Positions 1 to 12,324 are shown, numbered from the stretch's first letter. The stretch: DNA of 27,326 bases from Eimeria necatrix (GCF_000499385.1 NW_013654352.1:1-27326); one strand, 5' to 3'. A program made the numbers and translations. The notes: generated by a model not told the origin, from the letters alone.

Positions 1-339
1 CGCCCCCCGGGGGGCCCCCCGGCCCCCCCGGCCCCGGCCCCGGGCCAGAGGCCGCAAACCCGTCTCGCGGGGAGGCCGCTGGATGGGAGTGTCGTCTATG
101 AGCAAAGTGTCGAGAGGCAAAGAGTCCGGGAGAATGAAGTAGCGAATGTTGCTGCCTCGAATGGTGAGGTGGTCCATAGAAACTGGGTTGGAGTGTTTGA
201 CAGTCAACTTAACGTTCTTCAAGTGCGTGTTCATGGCCACGTCCACGCCCACGATGGTGCCGTGCACCACTGTGCCGTTCTTCAACTCCAAGACCAGCGT
301 CTCGTTGGCCAGCCGCATCAAAAAGCGAACCAACTTCAT
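1..339 (-). CDS. SNRPD1: Small nuclear ribonucleoprotein Sm D1 (3' end beyond the window)
   Basis: SmD1 is one of the seven Sm proteins forming the heteroheptameric ring around the U-rich site of U1, U2, U4 and U5 snRNAs in the spliceosome. The minus strand reads without interruption for 113 codons from an ATG at 339-337. It begins [15 protein letters not shown], followed by the Sm1 motif ([15 protein letters not shown], residues about 19-33), the [10 protein letters not shown] segment (about 36-45) and the Sm2 motif ([21 protein letters not shown], about 60-80). This order and spacing match SmD1 throughout the eukaryotes. After residue 98 it enters the expected Arg-Gly tail ([14 protein letters not shown]), encoded by the GGGGCC-rich DNA at the window edge, and no stop is reached. 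The ATG fits because SmD1 proteins begin MKLVRF. No intron is visible in the part seen. The gene is transcribed out of the window, and the region to its right is its upstream side. Confidence 0.95.
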   Translation of the reverse strand, partial: MKLVRFLMRLANETLVLELKNGTVVHGTIVGVDVAMNTHLKNVKLTVKHSNPVSMDHLTIRGSNIRYFILPDSLPLDTLLIDDTPIQRPPRETGLRPLARGRGRGGRGAPRGA

Positions 340-700
340 CTTGGCGAAAACGGAGAAGTCCGGCGAGGCGCGCAGAGGTGTCAAGTCGAATGCGAGGCGC
401 CGGCGGCAGCGGCGGCGGCGCGGTGCTGCGGGGAGCCAGCCCGGGGCGCGGAACTGGCGGACTCAGAGAAGCAGAAAAAAAGAACCAAAAAGGCAAAGTT
501 TCCAACAATCCGCATCCAAAAAATTAAACAAAAATTCAGCCACGAAGAGCTGGGACCTATGGAGAGGGGAGCCCACCGGTAATGCTGCCCTGGAACCGAC
601 ACAGACGCGCCGGCCTGCGGGGTTTGACGCCACCTCGGCGCCTCAAAGCGATTTTAACGAAATAATAAAGAGGTAAGTTCCCCAAAAACTCCAGAAAGAA
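340..700. other. Upstream flank of the SmD1 gene
   Basis: This is the 5' side of the minus-strand SmD1 gene. A GC-rich block with CGG/GGC triplets (about 380-445) is followed by an A-rich stretch (about 470-540). Open frames of up to 176 codons cross it on both strands, but they show no recognisable domain and overlap SmD1, so they are probably chance. It may hold the 5' UTR and promoter, but no specific element can be identified. Confidence 0.5.
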
Positions 701-3700
701 GCAAAATCTGATGAAAACGCCACTCGGACCAGTACGCCTCCCACCTGCATGCAGCAGCTGTAGCTACACCTGGGGCCTGCCTGCTTATCCGGGGCTGGGC
801 ACTGCAGCCTTCAAACCAGTTTCTTTAATTTGTCGCAAATCCACTGGATTTTAAACCTTAAAATCAATTAATTTTGGCTACTGAGCGCCGTTCATTAGCG
901 AGACGAATGTGTAGGATCCATTCCCGCTGCACCAGGGGCAATCCTAGAGTGCACTGTTTCCCTTACGGGGCCGAGGGCTCCTCTGACTGCAGCATTTGGG
1001 GGCTAAAAGAAGAGTTGGCGATCAAATCTAGTGTAGATTGACAAGGTATTCTCTAATTGACCATATACTAGCTGCAGGACTGCTAAATGGGTCTCTAAGG
1101 CAATGAAGGGCCGGGCTTTAATGACCAGCAGAGGAAGTATCGATGGGCAACTCGAACGGCGGTCAAGGTTACGACCGCGCACGCCCTGCTTGTCGATTTG
1201 TGCTCAATCAGAGCTCATTATATGCACAGTTTTGTGCCCCCGGTGTTCCAACAGTTGAAAACTGTTGACGTTGACGCACACGGGTACATCAGGGCCGCTG
1301 GCTACCTCAATAAGGCTACAAGCTGCCATTCTACCGTCACTTGCGGGGACACCGCTGACAGATGCCCTAGTGCTTTTGGCTTTCGAGAGAATTCATCTTT
1401 CTGCGCGTGAAGCTCCAGCTTCCTTGACTGGTGTGGGGCCGGGATCTTGGTGCCGCCGGTTTACGTTCTCGCACTGCGGTTGGCACTACGACCCATAAGC
1501 AAGTGTTAGTCGCGTTAGGCGAGAACTCTCGAAAGAGCTACATCTCGTAGCCTTTCTTTGATTTTCATTAGCGTCTCTTTGAGCTCAATGATGCACGGGA
1601 AACTTAAGTGCATGAATCAATTAAAGAAAAACCCGTTGACGGGGAAGGCTCTTCAATGAGAACGTACAAGCAGGCCACAATAAACAAGCAGTGAGTAGAC
1701 AAGATAGCGATAGGGACACAGTAAGTTGACAGAATAGAAGCTTTGAACCGAAGTGGAGCATCATCTTGAAAGCAGCAAGATCGCGTCTCCTACGTCTGCA
1801 TGTGCTAGCGATAGTTGATGAAGGATGGTCTGAATTTTAAGACCCTGTGAGCAGAGTGCTATGGGAGTGTAGGCATTTTCAAGGCCTGCCGCTACCACTG
1901 AATGGCTTATTTGCGTACGGCAATAAAATTCAGGGCTGAGCGAATGGACAATGCCCTGACCATTGCTCTCAGTCAGGTATTAGGGCATCGTATTTCTTTC
2001 CATGGGTTTTTGCGATTTGGTTGTCATTTGCAGCTTCTTTCCGTGATAGTTGAAATAAATATCGGCTGCTATTTCTGTTGAGTTGCCTTGCAGCAAAAGT
2101 GGATCTACCGACGTCGTTCCTACAGTAGCAACATCAATGTTACAGTCAACAAGTACCTTCGCCTGAAAAGCCGCCAAATAACCCAAATTTAGCTAAGGAC
2201 CTGCTAAAGCTAATCATAACAACTCTCGAGCGCTCCTTATAGAATGTTATCCTTGCTGACAGTGAATGCAGGTGTGTTTAGGTGGAACAGGAAACCTTCC
2301 TCAGTGGTACTAAAGACGGGCGGTATTCTGAGCATCGGCTCTAACAGATGTTAATTGCGTCTGCGCTGGAACCTGAAAATACGGCAACTGTGCTCTTATG
2401 TAGTAGCAACTAGCTGATACGTCTACGTTCTTTTGCGTTGTCTTCGGTTTTAGCAATGTTCAAATCACCGCGAACTAAAGAAGGAAGGACAATCAAATTT
2501 TGCCTTGTGCAAAGGCGTTATTGTGCTTGCCTTCTATTTCAATTGAGCTTTGCACTTTCTTTGTAATATCATAAGTAATGATCGTGGCATCCTGGCGTCT
2601 CCTCACATAGCCAGTTCATCTAACCTGGCCTGTTTACTCTTTCTGCTACAGAAGCATTTAAGAGTTGGCCTGTGTAGACACGCAGAGAGATCTACGCTGG
2701 AGCAGGATGGTGAGCTAGAAACTGCACGCACGAGATACCTTCAGGCCTTAGATGCGGCAACTTGAGCCTGACTATTTATTACCCTCTATTTGAGAGGTAT
2801 TTGAGCCTTGTACGGCAAACACTCATTTTCTCTGTTTGACTCTTTCGATGCTTGTATTCAAGCGGAATCCGATCTAGCCTGCGGCAACTATAATGCAGCA
2901 TTTTTAGTGGGACAAAAGAATAGGCGCGCTTTGGGGGGAATGAAGGGGCATGAGAGCACAAGAGCGCGCTGATGGCTAGGCGGCTGAGATGGATTCGTGA
3001 GTATCTAGATCGCATGAGGCGCTGTTAAGGCGTTTTTTTAAGCTGTGCTAAGGCTCAGTCAAAGCCGCAACTATCCTCAATTGCACTGCTACGACGAGAG
3101 ACTTGGCATATCTCGTGTGTCGCAATGCTTTATCTCTGATTGACGGATAACAAATACACGTACTTCTCTTGAAGCACGTCGCCAGTAAAACTGATACGAC
3201 GAGTTCTGGCGGTTAGTAGACTTAATAGCCGGTTGATCGGAGGTTTCGCTTGGGTGACAGTCCTTTGAACTTCGCGCTCCAGACAGAGCGTCCCTTGTGA
3301 GGGCTGGAAACCTTTCCTGTGGTATGGAACTTGAAGACGCTTCAACTGGATATGAAATGAGCAGAATCTTCCGCACTAAGAAGTAGGTGTAGTCTTTGCT
3401 TTTTTAAGATCAGACAAGAGAACTTGCTCATCCGGATCATCCTATTTTTCAAGGAGTTTCTGTTAAAACACCAGAAACTTGTTCGTTAGGGATATTAAAT
3501 CGCTGATGCCGTCACGTTACGCGACTCCGTTTACACTTATTAAAGATCACAATGTCAGGTTTGATTTTCCCCTAATTATGGTTGCTCGTTATGCAGGACG
3601 CTGCTGGTGAATTCAGGCTTCACAAGGTGCAAAAAAGGAAGACCAGTGATATTGCAGGATCTCTAGGGAAAGGTGCCTGAGGCTTGTGAAAATACATGAA

Positions 3701-5815
3701 GATTCAAATATTGCGTAGGGTAGACAAGAAAGCTGCCATCAAGTGACTGCAGGATGCATTAGGCGTAATTCCCACCAGTACATTGAAGCGCAGACTTGGC
3801 CCCTAAGGTCCTATAATTCAGAATGTGTAGATTGATATAATATGTGGAAGTTGACATCACGCAAACAAACACATCCCCAGAAGATCAGGCTCAGAGCAGT
3901 CTGCAGTTAGGCCCAAATTTCAGGGCTGGCAAGAGGCACAATGCTGCGCCATTGATTATTCTCCTCCACCCTCCCAATTCCCCAACAAACACAAAGTCTT
4001 TCCATCCGAAAATTATTTTCCCAGCTTTAGAAACATATTATGTAACGCTTTATACTTGCATGCGGTGGGCTCGGGAAGTTCAGAGGGCTGGTGTGTGGTA
4101 TGGCCGTGGGGCTGGATGCCGCTGCGGCTCCTAGCAAGTGGCCGCGAAAGTAGTGTAGCAAATGACACAAAATATCTTCAGTATTTTAGTACTGTTCGTA
4201 GGTGAGCTCTCCCGCAGCTTGGCTGTTTGTTGAGCTGCTGAGTCAGTCGATGAAGCGTTCCAGTAGAGAGGGCTGAACGGGCTAACCAATAGCCGAATAC
4301 TGTAAAACAAGACATTTCTGCCCTGTCTTTCTTACTTCATGCTAGAGAGCAAAGACTGCAGTGATATGGAATTAAACGTTTGGCAGGCTGCGCTTATCGT
4401 CGTACCCATGGAAGCTGCGAAATCTTGCACACGCACCAGAGTTTCTGATTATAAGCTGTAATTGCTGTGTAATTGTTTACTTTTTCTCATGTGGATGTAC
4501 TTGGAAGCACATTTGATGCCGATAAAAATCATTTACTAAGGCAGCGAACGAGGCAAAGCCATTACTCACCTTCTTACTACCTAGTGTCCGCCAGCTATTC
4601 ATGAAAACACTATAGCCAAACTATGAACAGAGTGCCATTGTTGTGGTAGCAATAAAGCCATGCGCCTCGTGTTTTGCGCTGTGTAAATTTTCAGAGTTGT
4701 CCACGAATGTCAACACCAAACCGGAGGCAGTAAACACATGGTAACGCAATAAAATTTTTGAACGAAATGCTGAGGGCTAAACCGCCACTAGCTCAGGTCT
4801 TCCCTGAAGAGAGATATCAGAAGTACCAAATCGGTAGCTCCTTACTACGAGGATGCTGCGTGTATCTTCTGAAATGACTGGTCATCTTCATTCTGCAGTC
4901 AGACTGTAGCGCAGTTGCCTTCACTCCCCTGGGGAAGTAAGTAGACAGCCTCAGTAAGCATCAGGATTCGTAAGTAGTCTTAAGGTTCCGGACAGCATGG
5001 GTGAACTCCAGAGTATTTCAGACTTTATGAATTTTCATATACTCTGCAAAGTAATGTAAACAGACGTTATCTGGTATAGCAACGTGAGCAACGTTACGAA
5101 CCCTCAAGCTGCGAGAGAGGATGCAAGAAAACAGAAATTTGTTGTAGCACTTTTAAAAGGCTTGAAAATAAAGATGTGAAACGCCTTGTGCAAATTGACT
5201 TCATAGACAGTCATATGATGAGCCACTTAACTGCCTGGGGATTTATGCTGGCTCTCCAGCTAGGAGATGTTGGTAGCAGCCATATGAACCTTTTGACAAA
5301 CAACAAGTGCCAAACAAACCTGTAATTATTCTCACAATGGTTTGATTTTTCTGCGTTTGCTGACAGACAAACAGAACAAATGGACTTTATCTCTACTCCC
5401 AAGCTCTTGAGCGGGATGCCATGAAGAGTAGCAAGTGCAGCAGCAGCTGCGCCGCATGCACACCTTTGTCTACTGTGCTTCTTGACAGCCCCTGCTGCAA
5501 CAGGTGAACTTGCAGGTGCAAGAAAAAGACAACAGACAAGTCTAAGCTAGGCAAACTTCTGTGAAGATAAATGTGAAGACAGCCTCAGTAAGTGTTGAGT
5601 CCGACCCAGTGGCTTCACTTTGCAAAGATGATCAGCTTAGGGTTTTACAGAAGAATGAGGCTATGGTTGTTTCGCTCCTTCTCCATATGGCTAGTTGCAG
5701 TTAGCGAGCTAATGCATGCAGCTAGCTGCAGCTAGCTTGCCAGTGCGTATGGCTAGTTGTAGCTAGCTAGCTAGTGAATGTGGCTAGCTAGAGGACCTAC
5801 ATGAGTTTCAATTAT
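701..5815. other. Repeat-poor segment with no credible gene
   Basis: About 5.1 kb of ordinary-complexity DNA. It lacks the CAG/CTG tracts, GGGGCCCC arrays and A/T-only runs that dominate from about 5,900 onward. The longest open frames are under 100 codons, on both strands, and resemble no protein I know. No RNA gene, terminal inverted repeat or transposase-like frame was seen. It could be an intergenic segment of a repeat-poor genome compartment, a decayed mobile element, or very large introns. Confidence 0.6.
5690..5795. repeat. Imperfect TAGC/AGCT tetranucleotide repeat
   Basis: A run of degenerate GCTAGC and AGCTAGCT words, with blocks such as GGCTAGTTGCAG repeated with changes. It resembles the larger array at 17918-18175 and lies at the right edge of the repeat-poor segment. 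Confidence 0.65.
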
Positions 5816-6517
5816 GAATGGGGCTGGGCCGCATGCAACTGGCTGCCTATTCATATTGCCTTGTGCTACTGAGGGAGCCGAACTGCTCCAATACATGCTG
5901 TCCCACGTTTAAAATGGCGAAAAAAGGTCTTTTAATTGTGTTTAGCGAATTAATTAAACTAATTGTTTATTTATTTCCACTTTTTCCCGGCATAAGTCAG
6001 TTTCTGCTGCGCTGTGCGTACACTGGAACAACCGCACCACCCCCCAGCCCCCACCGCTTGGGGGCTGTTTCGTTTGCTGCATTTTCTTTGGCCGCGTTCT
6101 TGTTTTAAAACGAAAGAATATTTTTAAATTTTATTTCTCTGTTTCACACCGAAGACTTCCTTTGGAGGGCTTCGGACTTAGCATTTATTGCTGCTGCACC
6201 GCTGCAGCCGAGCGCCGCAGCACAGGGGCCCGGGCCCCTCCTGGCTCCCTCCCTAGCCTCGATTATTTGTCTTTTCCTCCTTACTTTTCTTTAAAAGTAT
6301 TTTATTTGCTTTCTTTGACTTGCTAAGTAGACCTTAGGAGCTGCTGGAAGCCCCGGCTGGGCTTTCCTCTGTGGACTCTGCCAGCCTCAATTGGGGTTTG
6401 TTTCTCTTGCTGCTGCTGCCCAAACCCTTCTTTTTTCTCTTTTTCTTTCATTTATTTCCCCAATGAGCTGATAAAAGGACAGAAAAAGCCCCAAGTCCGC
6501 CAAACGCATGCAATAAC
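5816..6517. other. Intergenic region upstream of the Gln-rich gene
   Basis: Here the sequence changes to the style of the rest of the window: T-rich runs, AATTAATTAA words and small GC-rich islands. A 96-codon frame at 5818-6108 has no recognisable feature. The likely promoter and 5' UTR of the plus-strand gene at 6518 lie here, but no defined element is visible. Confidence 0.45.
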
Positions 6518-6985
6518 ATGCGCAGGCCCCACCCCCGAGGCCTCGCCTTAGCCCCGCGGCCTCAAGTCGACGCGGGGCCCCTCAAGGGGGCCCCCGCAGG
6601 CCCCTCGGGGCCCCTCCAGGGCACTCTGGGGGGCCCCCAGGGGCCCCCCAGGGGCCCCTGTGGGGCCCCCCACCCCCAGCAGCCTGCCCACGGCTACGCC
6701 GACAGCAGTCTTTATGCCTGTGGGGCCCCCAATTATCCCCTTGGGGCCCCAGAGGACCTTCAGCAGCCCACCAGCATGGGGGCCCCTGAGGGGGGCCCCC
6801 TGGGGGCCCCCCTGGGGGCCCCCCCGGGGGCCCCTGAGGGGGCCCCCCTTGGGACCCATGAGGGGCCCTTGAACTCAGAGGGAGAGGAGTACGGCTGCTG
6901 CGATATTGGCTGCAGCTGCTGCCAGCACAGCGCTGACCGATATGCTGCTGCTGCTGCTGTGTGCGACTGCTGCAGCGCAGAAGCA

Positions 6986-7018
<33 letters not shown>

Positions 7019-7680
7019 GACACAGGGTGGCCTGAAGATAGCCACAGAGATGACTCCCACAGCAGCGAAGAAGGAGGCTTTTGCTGCGAGGGCTGCTGCT
7101 GCAGCTCCCCCACAGAGCCTGCAGAGTTGGGGGATTCTTACGGCAAAGCAGCAGCAGCAGCAGCAGCTGCTGCTGCTGCTGCTGCTGCAGCAAACGCAGC
7201 AGCAGTTGGGGGACAGCGAGTCGGCCGGGGCCGCCTCGACAAGCGAGCTGTGCTGCAGCGGGAGCTGCAGCAGCTGCACCGCAAGCAGCAGCAGCTCTTA
7301 GAGCGGCACCAGCGGCTGCAGCTGCAGCGCATGCAGCAGCAGCAGCAGCAGCTGCAGCAGCAGCACGCAGGCCGCAGCACAAGCCCCGCCGGGCTCCGGC
7401 GTCCCCGGGAGCAAAAGAGGGCCCCATGGGATGTAAGCAGCACCAGCAGCAAGTGTAGCAGCGCAGCAGCAGCAGCAGCAGGGTCTGCTGCTGCAGCAGC
7501 AGAAGCAAAGACTAAGCCAAGTGTCTGCAGTCTCATATTACTCTGTGCAGACTTATTGTTTTGAGCTTGAGAATTTGCTGTTCATTAAAAGCAGCTGCAG
7601 CAGCAGCAGCTGCAGCAGCAGCTGCAGCAGCAGCAGCAGCAGTTGCAGCAGCAGCAGCTGCTGCAGCAGCAGCAGCAGCT

Positions 7681-7715
<35 letters not shown>

Positions 7716-8241
7716 TGCAGCAGCAGCTGCTGCAGCAGTAGCTGCTGCAGCAGCAGCAGCTGCAGCAGCAGCAGCAGCTGCTGCTGCTGCAGCAGCAGCA
7801 GCAGCAGCAGCAATTTATGCGTGTTTGCATGTCTGCGTGCAGGGGGATGTCCACGACATGTCTCAGCTGCGGGCAACGCCTACGGAGCTGCTGCTGCGGC
7901 GGCTGCGCAGCACAAGTCCGCATTCTGCTGCTGCTGCTGCTGCTTACCGGCAGAAGCTTGCTGCTATGGAGACAGACCTGAGGCCTTTTGTGGAGGTCTA
8001 CAAGATGAAGTACAGCGGGCAGCAGCAGCAGCAGCTGCTGCAGCAGCAGCAAAGGAAAATGCGGGTGGCTGCTGCTCGAGCAGCAGCAAGCCGCAGCAGC
8101 AGCAGCAGACGCAGCATGCACGACCCCGACTACCTTGGCACCCAGCAGCAGCAGCAGCAGCAAAAGCACCAGCAGCATCGCCACCACTACTACCCGCTGC
8201 AGCAGCAGCAGCAGTACAAGCTGCAGCTGCAGCGCCACCAG

Positions 8242-8273
<32 letters not shown>

Positions 8274-8401
8274 CGACTTGCTGCTGCAGCAGAACGGCAG
8301 CAGCACAGCACGCGGGGTCACCGGAGAAGCTCCCCTACGCCGGGGCTCTCCCAGCCCCCAGCGGCGGCCCCGCACTGCGAATTTGCTGCGGCATTCCTTC
8401 C

Positions 8402-8438
<37 letters not shown>

Positions 8439-8697
8439 CAGCAGCAGCAACAGGAAGCACCGCAGGAGGCGTCGAGTTCGAAACACGTGCAGCAGCTGTT
8501 CTGCTGCTGCTGCTGCTGCTGCACAGGTGCAGGCGGTGCAGGCAGCCCTTGGAGCTGCCTACGCACCGCAGCTGCAGCAGCAGCTGCTGCTGCAGCAGCA
8601 GCAGCTCCTACAGCAGCAGCTGCTGCAGGCACCTATTCCTCTGGGGTCACTGGGAACTTCGCTGACACAGTCGCATGCCTTTGCTCTCCCGCAACTG

Positions 8698-8749
<52 letters not shown>

Positions 8750-8846
8750 CTTCTGACGTGGAGAAGGAGCTGCAGCTGCTCGACGAAATCCACAGGCAGC
8801 TGCGGATGATCGAGTTAGCAGAGGCACAGACAAGTTCCAGCCCGTT

Positions 8847-8889
<43 letters not shown>

Positions 8890-9068
8890 GCACTGCAGCA
8901 GCTTCAACCAGCGCAGCAGCAGCAGCAAGCAGCCTCGCAGCACCAGCAAGCCCCGCCGCAGCAGATGCAGCAGCAGTTGCAGCAGAGGCTTCAGCAGCAG
9001 CCGCAACCGCAAGTTCCGCAGCAGCAGCAGCAGCAGCCATACCAGCACCTGGAGGAACAGCGACTTCT

Positions 9069-9105
<37 letters not shown>

Positions 9106-9284
9106 ACTCCCTTAGCACAACAGACACTGCAGCCGCTACAAGCTGAGTTAGTGCAGCAGCAACTGCTGCTGCAGCAGCAGCAGCGCCTGCTTGAGCGCCG
9201 GCTGAAAGAGCTGCAGGAGCAGCAGCTACTGCTAATGCAGCAGCAGCCGCAGCTGCAGCCCGACAACGCACCCCAGCAGCAGCT

Positions 9285-9318
<34 letters not shown>

Positions 9319-9683
9319 GAGGAAACCCTGCTGCAGCCAGCAGCACCGCCCCTCCGCTCTCCTGCCCCAGCCATGTTGCTGGACTTGGGGCCCCCAAGAA
9401 GCAAAGGGGGGCCCCCGAGGGGCCCCCCCGGGGGCCCCTTGCTGGAGCTGCAGGTGACCTCGGCGCCTCAGCAGCAGCAGCAACCGCAGCAGCAGCAACC
9501 GCAGCAGCAGCAACCGCAGCAGCAGCAGCAGCATGCTGTTGGCCCGCTGCTGCAACAGGAAGCAGCGGCAGTTTTGTCTGAGGCATTTATGCCCGCTGCT
9601 GCAGCAAACACGAGAGGTGCAGCAGCGCCAGCGGCAGCATCTGTTGCTGCTGCTGCTGCTCCACCTCCCCAGTTTGTGCCTAC

Positions 9684-9723
<40 letters not shown>

Positions 9724-10104
9724 GAGCTTCCTGGAATGGCGGAGGAAACCCCGCCTGTTGGTGATGCTGGTTGGGCAGAGAGCCTGCAGCAGCAGTTGCT
9801 GCTGCTGCAGCAGCAAGAGCAGCAGCTCCTGCAGCAGGAGGAATTTTTGCGGCTTCAGCTTCAGCAAAAGAAGTCTGCGCGCTGCAAAAATAAAGGGGCT
9901 GCAGCCACGGACTCCCCAGATAAGCAGCTGCAGCAGCAGCAGCAGCTGCTGCTGCAGCAGCAGCAGCAACTGGTGCAGCACCGGGAGGCTTTCGTGCTGC
10001 TGCAGCAGCAGGAATGGCTGGAAGCCCCGCTGCTGCCGACACAAGTCTCAAGTGAGTGCAAAACAGAGGTAGAGTTTGTCCTCGATGCCAAGCGCTGTCT
10101 CTAA
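6518..10104 (+). CDS. Glutamine-rich low-complexity protein, two or more exons
   Basis: I do not recognise this protein. Exon 1 (6518-7432, 305 codons) opens with the ATG of MRRPHPRG. It holds a Gly-Ala-Pro-rich part from GGGGGCCCC repeats, a Cys-rich stretch (CCDIGCSCCQ), poly-Ala runs and a charged segment with heptad-like character (LQRELQQLHRKQQQLLERHQ). It ends at GAT|GTAAGC. Exon 2 begins at 7843 after TGCGTGCAG and joins in phase 0 as ...RAPWD|GDVHDMSQL. The first 60 or so residues of exon 2 are ordinary (TPTELLLRRLRS, METDLRPFVEVYKMKY). The next roughly 650 are dominated by CAG-encoded Gln with Leu and Pro. The open frame stops at 10104. An alternative end uses a GTAGAG donor at 10069 and a CAG acceptor further on, staying in phase 0 to a stop at 10266 (ending VRREVILL). 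Either way it is about 1,060-1,100 residues. The non-repetitive islands argue for a real gene; the Gln regions suggest disorder or coiled coil. Confidence 0.6.
7433..7842 (+). repeat. CAG/CTG-filled intron of the Gln-rich gene
   Basis: The inferred phase-0 intron runs from GTAAGC (7433) to TGCAG (ends 7842). Its centre, about 7590-7812, is almost entirely interleaved CAG and CTG triplets, open on both strands and easily mistaken for coding poly-Ala, poly-Ser or poly-Leu. The final 30 bases are T/G-rich and lead into the acceptor. Confidence 0.6.
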
Positions 10105-10107
10105 AAG

Positions 10108-10572
10108 CAGCAGCAGCAGCAGCTGCAGCAGCAGCAGCAGCTGCAGCAGCAGCTGCAGCAGCAGCAGCAGCTGCTGCAGCAGCAGCAGCAGCGGTTGCGC
10201 GCACAGCAGCAGCGGCAACATACTGCGGACTGTGTGCCAGTGAGACGTGAGGTCATTCTGCTGTAAGCCCTGCTGCAGCTGCCCGTGCTGCTGCTGCTGC
10301 AGCTGCCCGTGCTGCTGCTGTTGCTGCTGCTGCAGCAGCTGCTGCTGTACCCATTTGTTGCGTCTGTGTTTGGGAACTTCTTTAAAAATTAAAACCTTCC
10401 AAAGGCCGCGGTTGAGTCTCAGCAGCGTTTGCTGCCGCACCTGCTGCCGCCGCAGCAGCTGCAGCAGCTGCAGCTACAGGTGCTGCAGCAGCAGCAGCTG
10501 CAGCTGCTGCAGCTACACTTGCTGCAGCAGCTGCTGCTGCTGCAAGCTCAAGTTTAGTGCTGCTCTGTAGCT
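10108..10572. repeat. CAG/CTG-rich convergent intergenic region
   Basis: Dense CAG tracts (10108-10192) and then CTG/CAG mixtures (about 10268-10345 and 10430-10545) lie between the 3' end of the plus-strand Gln-rich gene and the 3' end of the minus-strand RAD51 paralog. Part of 10108-10266 may be the last exon of the Gln-rich gene. The minus strand is open as poly-Ala here, which may reflect an unrecognised further exon of the RAD51 paralog. Confidence 0.5.
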
Positions 10573-10868
10573 TTAGACTTGCTGCATGCAGTGGGGGCCC
10601 CCCTCCCGCAGGCCCTCTTGAGAGACTTGCAGCAGCAGGGGGGCCCCCCCTTGCTGCTGTGACCACTGGTCTGCTGCTTCGAGGCACTGCAGCAGCAGCA
10701 GCTCCCGGTAAGGGGAGAGGGGCCCCCCTTGGGGGCCCCCTTGGGGCCCCCAAGGGGGCCCCCAAGGGGGCCCCCCGTGGCAGCAGCCCCCCAAGTGCAG
10801 CCGCAGAGAAGGCAGGTGGGCCCAGGCCCGACCCAGAAACGAGACAGGGGCCCCTGCAGCACACCCGC

Positions 10869-10924
<56 letters not shown>

Positions 10925-11932
10925 CAAGATAAAAAAGAGCCCAAACGAGAGAGCGACTCCGCGTCTACGCCTGTGCATCTGCAGCAGCAGCAGCAGCTGC
11001 TGCTGCTGCTGCTGCTGGCCCCGCTGCTGCTGCAGCAGCTGCCGCACCTGCTTCTGTTCGGGAAGCAACAGTTGTGGTGGCCACTGCAGCAGCAGCTCCT
11101 GTTGCTGCACACAGCTGCAGCAGCAAAAGCCCCACACGCAGCGCAGCACGCCGCACCCCCAGGGGGCCCCCCTGCAGGGCTGGATGCAAAACTGAACTCA
11201 ACCCATCAACAACAACTATTCCTATGGGGGGCCCCCCAAGGGGCCCCTCGCTGGGGGCCCCCTGGATGGGGGGCCCCCCAAGGGGCCCCTCGCTGGGGCC
11301 CCGCTGGATGGGGAGCCCCCCAAGGGGCCCCTCGCTGGGGGCTTCCTGGATGGGGTGCCCCCCAAGGGGCCCCTCGCTGGGGGCCCCCTGGATGGGGGGC
11401 CCCCCGAGGGGCCCCTCGCTGGGGGGCCCCCCATGGGTCCCCTGGCTGGGGGCCCCCTGAGTAGGGGGCCCCCAATGGAGCCCCTGGCTGAGGAGGCCCT
11501 GACTGAAGGGGCCCCCCTGGGGCCCCTGGCTGGGGGTCTCCTGACTAGAGGGGCCCCCCAGGGGCCCCTGGCTGCTGGGCAGCCCCTTACTGAGGGGGCC
11601 CCCCTGGGGCCCCTCGGTGGGGCCCCCCTGACTGGGGGCCCCCTGACTAAGACAGCCTGTGGGGGCCCCCTGGACGTGGGGGCCCCCAAGGGGGCCCCCA
11701 CGTCCAGCTGTTTGGCCGTGAGAAGCCCCGGGGGGCCCCTGGCTGGGGGCCCCTGGCTGGGGGGCCCCCTGGGGGGGGCCCCCAAGACCCTGAAGGGCAA
11801 AGACCTCTAGGGGGTGGGGGGCCCCCCGAGCAGCAGCAGAAGGGCACAGGGCCTCCAGCAGCTGCTGCAGTTCGCCCGCACTGAACACCCGCAGCACCAC
11901 CAGCCGCTGCAGCAAAGCCTCTGCTGCTTCCC

Positions 11933-11977
<45 letters not shown>

Positions 11978-12291
11978 ATGCAGCTAGGGCGCCCCTGGCA
12001 ATGTCCAGAAAGCGCGAGCAGCGGAAGCCGCCGCTGCAGTCTATGAAAAGGGCACAGCCAGGGGGGGGCCCCAGGAAGCTGTATTTGTTTTGCTGCTGCT
12101 GCTGCGCTGCAGCAGCAGCAGCAGCAGAACTCCAAGATATGCCCAAGAGGTAAGAGACACACAGCTGCAGCAGCAGCAAAGTCTTGCCGGCACCCGAGGG
12201 GCCCAAGACTTCGCAGAGGCAGCAGCCGCGGGGGAGGCCCCCCCCCAAGACGCTGTCAAGCGAGGGCAGCAGCAGCGGCACCCGCCGCAGC

Positions 12292-12324
<33 letters not shown>

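Noticed and set aside
7585..7812. CRISPR array or other prokaryotic repeat system
   Set aside because: The repeats are uninterrupted triplets without unique spacers, and the genes are eukaryotic with introns.
7553..7876. Long open frames of poly-Leu, poly-Ser, poly-Cys or poly-Ala on either strand around the CAG tracts
   Set aside because: CAG/CTG triplet arrays lack stops in all six frames, so openness carries no information. Only frames containing non-repetitive islands were kept.
8633..9586. 317-codon minus-strand Ala-rich frame
   Set aside because: It is the antisense shadow of the Gln-rich exon 2 and has no independent motif.
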